Positions 1 to 11,151 of a stretch of 64,000 nucleotides of DNA are shown piece after piece. Origin of the DNA: Gordionus sp. m RMFG-2023 (lineage: Eukaryota; Nematomorpha; Gordioida; Chordodea; Parachordodidae). Where the stretch lies: the NCBI RefSeq assembly GCF_954871325.1, contig NC_088775.1:67681561-67745560 (forward strand), written 5' to 3'. The first letter of the stretch is position 1. Each line of letters starts with the position of its first letter. The translations under genes and the position numbers were made by a program. The notes under the pieces were generated by a model. That model was not told the origin of the DNA. It worked only from the letters and a program-made list of their open reading frames with translations, and made no database searches.

Positions 1-707
1 AATATTTCTTCTCACATGCACGTAACATAATAAATGATCCGATGTTTTAAAATTATTTCTAATAGCAGCGATCATCGCGAATTCCTCATCGCTACCAAAT
101 ATTAGATTATCAACATTTATATCATGTGCGGTAAAGAGGTGCTTTAAATGAGAAAAGAAATAATTATACGTCTCGAAATTAGATATACCATGCAAAAATA
201 TAGGACCCATATATATCGGATGGTTTCCTTCTTGCTTTCTACAAATTATGTTTGTATATAGTTGCCGTAACAAATAATTCAGATAAATTGTAGGTTTTAT
301 CTACACCTAATATACAAGGTTTAAGTCTATGACACATATATTTCAAATTTTGTAGCATAAAAGGTGTGTATAAGATTATGCTTACAACGTCGTTTGGATT
401 TATATTTATTATGGTTCACCATCGGATATTTTTTCATATCCTTAAGAATTAATAAAACTTGGTCAGAAAAATTAGCCGTATACCCTATTTGATTTTTACA
501 TTTAATATTATACTTTTCTAATTTGTTTTATATCTCTAGCAGACTAATCTCAATTGCTGTTATTAATCGTATATAAACATGTTCATCAGGTTGTCCGAAC
601 AATGCTAAAGATATAGCTCTGTAGAAGCAATTGCCGTCCCCCATTACCCATAGGATATAGCATTAATATAGAATTTCTCTAGTATTTTAAGAGCCTACAT
701 GATACAT
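1..707 (-). pseudogene. OTU + MULE transposase part of a PHD-OTU-MULE element (left piece)
   Basis: Read on the minus strand, about 700 down to 540 encodes an OTU-type cysteine protease signature, GDGNCFYRAISLALFG, with the catalytic D-G-N-C. About 310 down to 1 gives a MULE-type transposase core: ILGVDKTYNL (first Asp), then FGSDEEFAMIAAIRNNF (second Asp), then a Cys-x2-His pair in LLCYVHVRRNI. The protein runs off the left edge, so the third acidic residue and the C-terminus are not seen. The reading has several in-frame stops and a frame change next to the OTU motif, so it is inactive. The N-terminal half lies beyond the hAT insertion, at 3283-3600. Domain calls rest on motif recognition only; an OTU-bearing transposon of another superfamily is possible. 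Confidence 0.7.
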
Positions 708-3274
708 CAGTGACCCCTACAACGGGGAGGGGGTCCGAAGCAACTGCTTCTATAAATTTCTATGGGGGTACTTCTTTTTTTTTTAAATTTTTTATTTTTT
801 TTTTAAAATTTTAAAAAAAAATTTTTAATTTTTTGTTTTAAAAATTTTTATGGTCGATGTTTAGCAAATTAGTTTGTTATCCGATATTTCTTATCATAAA
901 ATTATTTTTCCACTTTCAAGATTTGGCGCAAAATTAAAATTTTATCAAAGGGAATAGTAAAAATTTAAATATTAAATCTTATATATAATCATTTACAATT
1001 TTTAGATCATTGTCAAAATATGCCCAAAAATATTAACCAAAAAAAATATAAATGCTTGATTAAAAATTGTACATATCATAAATAAGAGATGATAAATGGA
1101 CAGATCATATTAGAAAAAGACATGGTGGGCTTAATTTTCACGATATAAAGAAAAGCTTTTAAATAGTGGCTTTTAAGAATATTTCTCAAAATTGGACAAA
1201 TAGCAAAATAATTTTTTTTATTAAATAAGAAGTGAGAAAAAAATTAAGGGATTAAAATCTAAATTATATTCAAATCTGTTATCATATAATAACATAAATA
1301 TTCTTATTGAAACAATGAAAAATATGGTTATAAAAAAAATTCAAAAGGAGATTGAATTCAACAGGTGCTATTCAATTATAGTTGATGGCACATATGATGT
1401 ATCGAAATCAGAAGCAATAGCTTTGATAGTGAGATATGTTGAAAATAGCGAGACACCTAAGCCCGTTGAAAGGCTGATAGACATTTATTGTACGGGAAAT
1501 ACAACGGGCCTCGATATTAAAGAGAATATAATATCCAAGCCTGGCTCCATGAATCTACCCCTCGAATTCCTAGTGGGGCAAAGCTATGATGGCACCTCAA
1601 ACATGAGTGGAAGAATTAATGGAGTGCAGGCTTTGATTAGAGCGGAGGCGCCAAAGGCAGCTTTTATTTGGTGCTATTGTCATCGATTAAATTTAATAGT
1701 TGTTCAATTATGCCAATCAGTAAAAGAGCTGCCAAATGTCTTGGGAATATTAAACGAAATTTACGTATATTTTAATGGTGTTAAAAGATATGAAGTGCTC
1801 AAAACATGTCGAGTGATTTACTGACAAAATCACATAGATTTTTACGCATCAAAAATACCACTGGGTAATATTATCTTAATTGTTTCGATATATAATGTTT
1901 ATTTTATATTTATAGAAGCTGGCTAACATCATATAAGGCGATTGTAAATTTTTTCCTACTTTATGATGCTTTGAGGGCAGCTTTGGCAAATTTAAAGGAT
2001 TCTGAAGATCCTGCCACTTCCACTATGGAGTGCTATAGTCTATAGAATAGAAAAATTTTATTTTATTTTATCACTATGTGTTTTGGATAAAATATTGTTG
2101 ATAACTAGCTTGGCTTGTACAAAATTGCAAACCATTTCAAAGGATATAGGGTTTGCAATAAATCAAATTCAATTGGCAAAAGATTGCCTGATTAATATGA
2201 GAAGTATAATTTAAATTATTATCTTTTATTATTTTATAATCCTAAAATAGATAATAACACTGAATTTTTGGATGTCTTTTCAAAGGCCCAAGATTTTTTG
2301 AAGAAGAGAAATTTACCTTTTGATTTTGAAAGTTCAAGACTTCAAACATTACAATCCAAAAAGGAGAGGTATATATATACTTTCATCATTAAATGTAATA
2401 TTTTATTTTAGCTTTAAAATCAGTGTGTTTTATGCTGCACTTGATTTAATTATTATGCAGTTTAGTGAAAGATTTAACGATGAATCGATAAAATTTTTGA
2501 GTCAAACATCATTTTTTACCCCAAAGGGAATGGCGGAAAAGGCAATTGTTAAAGATGATATCAAGGATATCTGTGAATTTTATCAATTAAATACAAGTCA
2601 AGTTTTTGAGGAAATGTTGATGTTTAGAAATATTTATAAAATGGCTAAAACGGGGGACGTAATTATTACTCGTGACCTAGAGGTTAAAGAAGATTTGTCA
2701 GATTCTGAGAATTGTAAATTTATTTAATTAAAATATTTTTACTAATACATTATTTAGCTTCTTCTGATGATGATAATAATTTTGAGATGAATGATTAAGA
2801 CTGGAGAAACTATTCATTTATTTTACCTTATCGTCTGCTTATAAATTTTTCTGCTTTCCCAAATTTAACAATTTTATATAAATATTTATTAACTATTCTT
2901 ACTACATCATGTACTGCCGAAAGGGTCATGAGTAAAATTAAACTAATTAAAACAAGACTTCGTAGTGTCATGAAAGATCCATTTCTTAATAATTTAACCA
3001 TTTTATCAATGGAAAATAATTTATTTAAACAATTAAATATTGATGAAATTATAAATTCTTTTGCTTTCTCTTCCCCTAATTTATCTAAATTATTAATTTA
3101 AAAATAATATTTTTAAAGCATATATTTTTTACATTATATTTATATTATAATAAATATTGATGCAATAAAAATTATTTTTGAAATTTATTGGTGTCAAAAA
3201 ATAATTTACAATGGGGGGGGGGTACTTTAGGGGGGTATTCTGCTTCTATCCCTCAAAAAGTGTAGGGGTCACTG
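708..3274 (+). mobile_element. hAT DNA transposon (hAT-C), full length but inactive
   Basis: The ends are CAGTGACCCCTACA at 708 and its inverse TGTAGGGGTCACTG at 3261-3274. They are flanked by an exact 8-bp target duplication TGATACAT (700-707 and 3275-3282), which is diagnostic for hAT. It sits inside the PHD-OTU-MULE gene. A G tract (about 3213-3221) lies near the right end and an A/T tract near 775-845. The element is about 2.57 kb, close to autonomous size. Its transposase remains are described separately. Confidence 0.93.
1042..3100 (+). pseudogene. hAT transposase (ZMYM1/TTF-like) remnant
   Basis: Pieces of a transposase occur in order. At 1042-1140 is a C-x4-C...H-x4-H-like zinc finger (KYKCLIKNCTYHK, then RKRHGG) spanning a frame change. 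At 1315-1824 is a DUF4371-like core: SIIVDGTYDVS carries the first acidic site and GQSYDGTSNMSG the second, followed by CYCHRLNLIVVQLC. More coding lies at 2320-2727. About 2850-3100 holds the hAT dimerisation region, with SCTAERVMSKIKLIKTRLRS. Stops and frame changes separate the pieces; some gaps (about 1825-1915, 2730-2760) could be former introns. Relatives are the ZMYM1-like hAT proteins of animals. Confidence 0.8.
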
Positions 3275-3600
3275 TGATACATCATCTATAACACACTTAC
3301 TCATATCTATCTTATTACGTTGCGGTATTTTTTTATAGAGCGCTACGAGTCTTAACTCATTATCGGCAGTTATAACATTATTAGAAAGCCTTAGCCTATT
3401 TAAGGATTCATTCAAACTGTAACAATCGCAACAAAAATATGTAGCATCTGTTTTACCCCATAATTTAAAAACACTCGCTTGTAAATTCAAGCATTTTGAA
3501 TGAATTCATTTATCGCATCCTTCGCATCCTATCGATGCGGTAGAAGCCTTTATATGCACATGGCATATTTTACATGAGTATATTCTAAATAATAAAATTT
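3275..3600 (-). pseudogene. PHD finger part of the PHD-OTU-MULE element (right piece)
   Basis: Minus-strand translation from about 3580 to 3283 gives a PHD zinc finger: CKICH, then IGCEGCDK, then I-H-S-K-C, then YFCCDC, which is the Cys4-His-Cys3 order of the family. A TGA stands where PHD fingers usually have Trp after DK. The chain continues as LNESLNRLRLSNNVITAD and on to CVIDDV, where the hAT duplication interrupts it; beyond the hAT the OTU region follows. PHD fingers usually read histone tails, so in a transposase this one might guide target choice (inference). Confidence 0.68.
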
Positions 3601-3874
3601 GAAAATTAGTATAAATATAGTTATAATAAAAAACATCGATTGTCGTTAATTTTATATATTTTTGAATAGAAACAGTTTACATCCGTTATTAGCTGACACA
3701 AATATAATAACAAACACTTATATAATATAACAGAGTTGTTAAAGTATATAGATATAAAAATGTGGTATATCTAGATATATTTTTTTTATTTTCATATATT
3801 TCTGTTTCACGATATTTTATATTATTAATATAAATTTTAGAATGCAAAATATATTTTAATTATTTAAATATATA
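3601..3874. other. AT-rich stretch, no feature seen
   Basis: Low-complexity AT-rich DNA with no coding pattern or clear repeat on either strand. Confidence 0.6.
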
Positions 3875-4695
3875 GTGAATTCCATATCAAATCGACAAAA
3901 AAAGTCGATTTTCAACTCGACCCTCTACAATTTTTTTTTAAATTTTGCACATTGGTAGTATAACTAAGAAAAAGATGAAATTTTACCTCCCATTACTGCT
4001 TATCCGCTGAGATATGGGCGTTTAAAGCGCGGAAAAATGGTACATTTTTGACAAAATTCCCATTTTCAAATATCTCGAAAAATACTTATGTTAGAAAAAT
4101 AATTTAAATTTTATTATGTAGCTTAATAATAGTTCTTTAATATGACATAAAAATAAATGTAATAAAAATTTGAATAACGAAAACCGGTTATATAAAAGGA
4201 TATATAAAACCGGAAATGGTCACAGAAAAAAAGGTATATTTTTTTGAATTTTTTTTACTGTAGATAGATATCACACTGTTTTATATTTGTACCAATTCCT
4301 AGACTGGGATAAACATGGGTCTAAGTGTTATGGCTATTTATATGGCTAAAATTGATCAAATTTAACATAAATATTATCATATAAAAATTTAATGATAGAC
4401 CCTTACTTTTTTTATCCTTGACAAAAATTTTGAGAGGTGGCTACCTTATTTAACGTTACTTGACATAAAAATTTAAATTATTTTTCTAACATTTTCGAGA
4501 TATTTGAAAATAAGGGAATTTTGTCAAAAATGTACCATTTTCCACGCTTTAAACGCCCATATCTCAGCGGATAAGCAGTATTGGGAGGTAAAATTTCATC
4601 TTTTTCTTAGTTTTATAGTATATACTACAATGTGCAAAATTTAAGAAAAATTGAAGGGGGTCGGGTTGAAACCTTTGTCGATTTATGGAATTCAC
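3875..4695. mobile_element. MITE with about 220-bp terminal inverted repeats
   Basis: GTGAATTCCATA at 3875 is matched by its inverse ending at 4695. The inverted similarity runs inward for about 220-240 bp on both sides, through shared words such as GATATGGGCGTTTAAAGCG / CGCTTTAAACGCCCATATC and TTTGACAAAATTCCC / GGGAATTTTGTCAAA. The centre (about 4120-4450) has no coding sequence. The arms differ at several positions, so the copy is not recent. The flanking duplication is unclear and the superfamily is not assigned. Confidence 0.8.
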
Positions 4696-6230
4696 CATAT
4701 TTATATGTTAACCAATACCCGACCAGGGTTGCCTACACGATATTTTCCAAATATTTTAGGTATTGTCCTTAACATTCCGCACTTTATTGAATAACAATTT
4801 ATAACTACAATCTGAAGATGTCTTAACTATTATACACACGCTCACATCAAAAAACTTAAAGATTTCAAAGATGAAAAATATTATAGAATATTTTGAAATA
4901 TGCTAAGCTATTATAGATGATAAAGGGAATTATTTTAGCTCTATGGCATTTCCATTCCCATTTAGAAAGCATCCTCAGATAGAATATTCAGCTTAATGAC
5001 CCCCCCCCCTCCCACTTTTAATTATTAAAGAAAAACTCATAAAAAATATCTGGCAAATAGTAATGTTGGCAAAATCTTAGTTGTTGCGAACTATTCAGAG
5101 AAAACCATGCACATACTATTAAGATATTTGATTAAGCATCAATAAGTTAAGATAATTTTTTCCCAAAACTCGTGGAGCTTATTTTAAAATAATATCTCTA
5201 GTAAATAAAACAAATCTCAGATATTAGATGATTTCCATGATTACCAAATAATTCAGTTAACAATGCTTCAATTTTCTAACATTTAAGGAATGATATTTCA
5301 AATTTTAATAAAAAAATTAAAACACTGCTTATGATAATGAAAACGGGATGTAGAATAAAAGAAAATATTGGAATAGTTTAGTATAAGAATCAAATATATA
5401 ATTGTTATTCATAAAATTTTACTACATAACTTAAATCCCCCCCCCCCCGCTCCCATCGGTAGAAGGACTCTTTTATTGTAACATATAATGTGTTTACAGA
5501 TAAACGAGGACCTTAATGACAATTATTGTATCTAAAATCATAATGCTAGTTATATATAGATAGTATCAATAGTTTTATAGCTAATATATGTTCACAAATT
5601 CTAATTTGTGTTAATGCAAAACTTATATGTATAATAAAATTAACATCTATACTTAATACATTTTTAAAACTTTTTATAAAACGTAATTAAACTATATAGA
5701 ACCATTTAAAATAAACAACTCTTATTAAAATAAACATATAAAATGTATCTTATAACAATAGATATAAAAATATTGTAATAAATCACAAATTAACTTTGTA
5801 TTTCTAGCTTAAGACGTTCGAAAACAATAAAATAAATTTTTTCAACCTACCTATTTTTTTACTAGTAGTACATATAAAACTATTATAATATAGAATGAGA
5901 AAAAATTTAGAATATTTTTATAAATTATTTTAAATTTATTAAGTAGATGTAGTGTCTTAAAGTTATAAGAAATTTGTGTATTTTATAGCAATAATAACCT
6001 GAGGATGATAAAAAAAACATAAGTTTGTTCGCAGGTAAGTATCGATTCAATCTTTAATTATTATTTTTTCTTAATATATTTATTTAAATAGTTCGAAAAC
6101 AATAAAATAAATTTATTCAACCTACCTATTTTTTTACTGATAATTTAGAATGAGAAAAAAATTAGAATATTTTTATAAATTATATAAAATTGATAAACGC
6201 CATCTTGCGGATTAATTATTAACGATTTAC
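4696..6230. other. AT-rich spacer with C tracts and a local duplication
   Basis: No coding sequence is visible. Two C-rich tracts (about 4999-5010 and 5438-5449) stand out. A segment of about 110 bp at 5817-5935 (from TTCGAAAACAATAAAATAAA) recurs at 6091-6185 as an imperfect direct duplication. Confidence 0.6.
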
Positions 6231-6261
6231 ATCTGATATATATAATCGTAGTAATTAAGAA

Positions 6262-6470
6262 ATGAACGTTTTCTCATCTCCTTAATGTATTTAAAATTTA
6301 AGGAGACTATATAGTGTAATGTTAAATTTTTTTTTTAAATATTTTTTTCCTACACCGGTATTCGATCATACGACCTAACTATACGAAGGCAAACGTTCTT
6401 ATCATTCAGCCCCCCTTTAACTTTATATTTTGTTATAATTCTTCATATATATTTGATTTATTAAAATTAA
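6262..6470 (-). repeat. tRNA-headed SINE-like repeat, copy 1
   Basis: On the minus strand a tRNA-like head runs from about 6416 to 6345: a GGGGGGCT start, a degenerate A box near GATAAGAACG, the word GTTTGCC, and a B-box-like GATCGAATACC. Its body contains GGAGACTATATAGTGT on the plus strand at about 6301. Both head and body recur at 32045-32330. It does not fold as a normal tRNA. Confidence 0.55.
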
Positions 6471-6668
6471 CTTAATTTAATTAATATTTTTTAACTAGTA
6501 TTAATATCATAATTTTGATACCACTACCGCTTGGCAGGCTTGAGAAAATTTTACCACCAATATTATGTGCATGAAGCTGGCTTGGAAATTTTTTTAATAT
6601 AAAATTTTTTTTAAAAAAAATTATTAATACCATTTTCTGAATCTCCTTGATAAACTATACACGATTCT

Positions 6669-9600
6669 GGTATCGCGTCATTACAGAGAAACTTTTACAG
6701 AGAAAACAATTATAGAGAAACTTTTACAGAGAAAACCATTATAAAGAATGTCGTTTATAGAGAATGTATTTTATAGAGAATGTATTTTATAGAGAATGTA
6801 TTTTACAGAGAAATTTTTATAGAGAAAACAATTATAGAGAATGTCGTTTACAGAGAATGATTTTACAGAGAATGATTTTACAGAGAATGATTTTACAGAG
6901 AATGATTTTATAGAGAAGGATTTTACAGAGAATGATTTTATAGAGAATGTATTTTATAGAGAATTATTTTTTTTTTTAAATATGATTATTTTATAAAAAA
7001 TGTTATAAATTTTTTTTGTAAATTTGTGTGCTCTGCATAGTCAAAGTGGGAAAAAAATTATATGAAATATTAAAATTACCTTATATAAGCTAATTATTGG
7101 GCAGTTTTTATTGTAAGAAAATTAACAATCTGGATCAATTAAATTTCGTTAAACCCAATATTATAATATATCTATATTTATTGGTTATGATTGAAGTTTT
7201 TATAAGATAAATCTAGTTAATCTACTAAATAAGAGCATAGCATTATACATTCGAAATATCAAATAAATATTTATTCATAATGAATCCAAATAAACATAGT
7301 ATAAATATTATACCAATATAAAAAATACAATTATATGATTAAATTAAACATTTAAATTTATATTGTGGGATAAAGCCCTTAAATAATCCAGCATAGTTCT
7401 TGAATAAAAATCTTCAACAATTAGAAAAATCCTTTTGGATCTTTCGCGATATTCTTTCTTTGACAGCGGGGCCATTAATCCTAAAGAGTATTGTTCCAAT
7501 TTGTTCAGATCTTCGTCTTTGAGAGCTAAAAATGGAAAAGTTTTTAAAATTTTTAATATAATATAATTACTAACTCTTTATAAATTTCCAGATCTTTGGA
7601 TGATGGGAACTTATATGAGACGAAAAACTTCGATGCCAGCCTTCTACTGAATTATTGGTATTCGGTTCACCAGCTAGTGTTGATTCGTAGCAATTCCATA
7701 GAGAAATGCTAAATATTGGCGACCTCCTCTCCATAGCTATCATTTTTCCAATCCACGTCTCTTCAAAGTATTCTATCAAGGGGGCGAGAATATCCCTATT
7801 TTCTTGATAGAATTCAGAGGCACATAATTCCTCGAATCCATGAATTACATCCTCCACTGGTACATATGCCAGTGACATTAACATTTTTTTGTACATAGCA
7901 AAATTTGTTTGCGTTTTATATGCATTGCGAATTAATGAATTTTTTTGAACAGTGCGCCATATGCATTGCGACATATGAAACAGGCACCCGCGGATCGCAG
8001 TCAGTGGAAACGACTGTTTAAAAGCAGATAAGGCTGCTAATTCAAAGTCGATCATGATGAATTTCGGATTTAAAAAAATTTGGAAATTTTTTATTTGATT
8101 GAAAATATTAAGATAATCTTGTTGGCGACGTGATGTCATCAGGACATAAATAGCTGGGATAATGGTTTTATGTTTCATCCCGTGGATGGTGTATATTTGC
8201 TGGAAGAGAGGACATGTCTTGAATGTGCCATCTGCATACCATTTATCACATGTTGATAAAAATTTTAAATTTATGGTTGAAAATATGAGGCATCGGTGAT
8301 CATGATGACCACTATCATATAACAAAAATTGTTCATCATCATTGGATAATTGATATTCAATAGGTATGACCAAGTCAATCAGGCTTAAGGGAACGGCAGG
8401 CGCTCTTCTTATTTGGCGTCTTTTTCTTTGAATTGTCCTTTTAATTAAGGAACAACTAGGCATTTTCCCAATGGCGGCTATAGATATATTGCTAGATATA
8501 TCGGCCATTATATTATTGGGCAGAGATTGGGTACTAGAAGCCTCTTGTTTGATTTTATTCATCTTGTTTCTTGCTTCAATATCAGCAATGTCTGGTACAT
8601 GATTATGTTTTTTATTGTGGAATATAAGTATTCCGTTCTTAGTTCGGGCACGCCCATGCATTCATCCACATGGAATTGAATACATCTCCAATAGGTTGTT
8701 TGATTTGATGTTTTTTCCTTTTGAAAGAGGTAAAAATCAAGAAGTAGTAACTGATTGTTTCGACTACTTAAAATAAATTCAGCCATAATTTTTAAAAAAA
8801 AAGTGAAAAAATTTACAGAAAAAGACAATTATATAGAAAAAAATTTATAGAAAAAACAATGATAGAGAGCCGTTTATACAAAATAACATAGATTGTTTTC
8901 AGTTGATAACCAAACAATTATGCCATAAAAATATTTTGATATAGCACATTGATTGTACGATTAAGGTGACAAATATATTTTAACTAAAGAAAGAATTATC
9001 CGTGTTTCACAACTATAATTTAAAATTTTTAGGAAAAATAATATTATAAGAAGAATTAAAATAACATAAGTGTTGTTAAATTAAGTAGATTTGATAAAAG
9101 ATAACTATAACTAGTTACATTTACAAAAATCCTAACTGTAGCTGACTATTTTATACAAAGTTACTGTCCAAAGTAACTAGTTACTCTTAATAAATATATT
9201 TAAATAATAAATTTATATTTTTTTTACATTATAATATTATACAGAGCTGATTGCCCTGAATTTACTATCCACTTGATACTAATATAATTGTAACCTTTTA
9301 AAATTTTATTTAAACACGATATAAGATTATAAAACTTTCTAAAATTCTAAAATAGTGTTTTTATAATTTTATATTTTAACTCTTAATATTTTCCCGATTG
9401 TAATAATTTTCTCACAATAAAAACTGCCCAATAATTCGCTTTAATAAGGTAATTTTAATATTTAATGATATTTCATACAATTTTTTTCCCCCTTTGACTA
9501 TGCAGAGCACATAAATTTACAAAAAAATTTATAACATTTTTTATAAATTAATCATATTTAAAAAATTTTTTTTATAAAATAATCATATTCTTTAAATAAT

Positions 9601-9930
9601 TTTTTTTTATAAAATAATCATATTCTTTAAATAAAATTTTTTATAAAATAATTCTCTATAAAATACATTCTCTATAAAATCATTCTCTGTAAAATCATTC
9701 TCTATAAAATCATTCTCTATAAAAACATTCTCTGTAAAATCATTCTCTATAAAATCATTCTCTGTAAACGACATTCTCTAAAATTGTTTTCTCTATAAAA
9801 TAATCCTCTATAAACGACTTTCTCTATAATTGTTTTCTCTATAAGTGCATTCTCTATAATTGTTTTCTCTATAAAGGTTTCTCTGTAAAATACATTCTCT
9901 GTAATGGTTTCTCTGTATTGACGTGGAACC
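6669..9930 (-). mobile_element. MULE DNA transposon (MULE1), full length, with iterated terminal arrays
   Basis: A 9-bp target duplication CACGATTCT (6660-6668 and 9931-9939) brackets the element, as expected for Mutator-like transposons. The outer ends are GGTATCGCGTCATTACAG and, inverted, GGTTCCACGTCAATACAG. Next to them both ends are arrays of a 12-16 bp word of the type TTACAGAGAATG: about 6685-6965 on the left and, in opposite orientation, about 9655-9915 on the right. Inside the arrays lies a second inverted pair of unique sequence (about 6970-7150 and 9400-9640). The transposase gene is central and on the minus strand. Confidence 0.93.
7344..8786 (-). pseudogene. FLYWCH-MULE transposase of MULE1 (one frameshift)
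   Basis: The gene starts at ATG 8786 (MAEFILSS), the same start as the second FLYWCH MULE in this window. Exon 1 is 8786-7575, the intron 7574-7526 (49 bp, GTTAGT...TTTTTAG), exon 2 7525-7344, giving about 464 residues. The N-terminal FLYWCH-type finger shows YWRC, C and a final HNH. The transposase core follows: YADGTF (Asp 1), MIDFELAA (Asp 2), CLFHMSQCIWR (Cys/His), then an acidic FEETWIG. A one-base deletion around 8655-8660 puts the finger and the core in different frames, so this copy probably makes no full protein. Confidence 0.88.
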
Positions 9931-9954
9931 CACGATTCTATATTCATTTTTATA

Positions 9955-10480
9955 AAAATAATCTATCTTGACCGGGGACGCGTAGAGACGCGTATTTTAG
10001 TCAAAAATGGAAAAAAAGTGTTTTTTCAAAATTTTACTAAGTTTCTACTTTTTAAAATAAAAAAGAAACATTTTCTGTATCCATTTAATGAGCTAAATAT
10101 GAATCTGCTTTTATTTAAAAAAATAATATTATCTTGACCGGGGACGCGTAGTTTTTTCATGTAAAAAATTAGTATTTTAAAAATTTTACTAAGTTACCAC
10201 TTTTTTTTAAAATAAAAAAAAAATTTTCTGTATCCATTTAATGAGCTAAATATGAATCTGCTTTTATTTTTTAAAAAAAATTGTATCTTGACCGGGGATG
10301 CGTAGTTTTTTCATGTAAAAAATTAGTATTTTAAAAATTTTACTAAGTTATCATTTTTTTTTTAAATCATAAAAAAACATTTTTTAACTCATCTTATAAA
10401 GCTAAATAAGATTTTTTATTAATATTATATAAATTAAACCTGTTTGACCAGGGACGCGTAGTTTCCGGGGACGCGTATTT
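9955..10480. repeat. Minisatellite headed by TTGACCGGGGACGCGTAG
   Basis: Four tandem units of about 153-170 bp begin at about 9966, 10136, 10290 and 10442. Each starts with the GC-rich word TTGACCGGGGACGCGTAG or a one- or two-base variant, followed by AT-rich filler ending near TGAGCTAAATATGAATCTGC. The GC-rich word changes less than the filler. The array abuts the MULE1 target duplication. Confidence 0.85.
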
Positions 10481-11150
10481 TAGTCATGCCCCATAATCAT
10501 ACATATCACATTTGGTCTAGGTAGGTAATTTTCTAAAAATGGAATACAACCCTTTTGATTGGTAATAGAATATGCTTTATTTACTAAATAAATTAAATAA
10601 TTTTGTATATTAAACCAAGAGTAAATTTTAAGGTTTGGGGTATATTGCTAGTATCTACTGTCATTGCATTTTTAACAAGGGATTTGGTTATGAGTATAGG
10701 CCCATTTTGATTGGTAATATTATTTTGCTGTCTAGAATTATTAATTTATTATATATAAAATTTAATTTTGTAACTTGATGATGATAAAATAGAGCTCAAC
10801 TTTGGGTTTTCAACAAGTCTTAAATTTGGTTGTGAGTGGATGCCCATTTTAATTGGTAATATCTTATCATCTATAATTATGAATTTATTATATATAAAAT
10901 TTGATTATGTTACTTGATGATGATAATTTCCCCTTTTTATTTGAAAGTCCTACTACTGATAAATCAGATTTTCTGGATCTACCTTTTTTTTTTCATTTTG
11001 AGTGGTAGTTTGATACTTTTTAATTTTTGGAGAGTTTCATCAATATCTACAATTTTCTCAGTCTTAGGCATAATTGATAGATTTTATTATTGGGATTGTT
11101 ACATTTGTATCTATATTCCATATTTAAAAATTTATTTATATAAAATATAA
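10481..11150. other. AT-rich stretch with a duplicated block
   Basis: A block of about 90 bp starting near TTTTGATTGGTAATATT (10706) recurs near 10846, both copies ending in ACTTGATGATGATAA. No convincing coding sequence was found. Confidence 0.5.
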
Positions 11151-11151
11151 T

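Noticed and set aside
3520-3535. TGA read as Trp in the PHD finger, hinting at a changed genetic code
   Set aside because: SPCS2 ends at TGA and uses TGG for Trp, so this is ordinary decay of a dead transposon.
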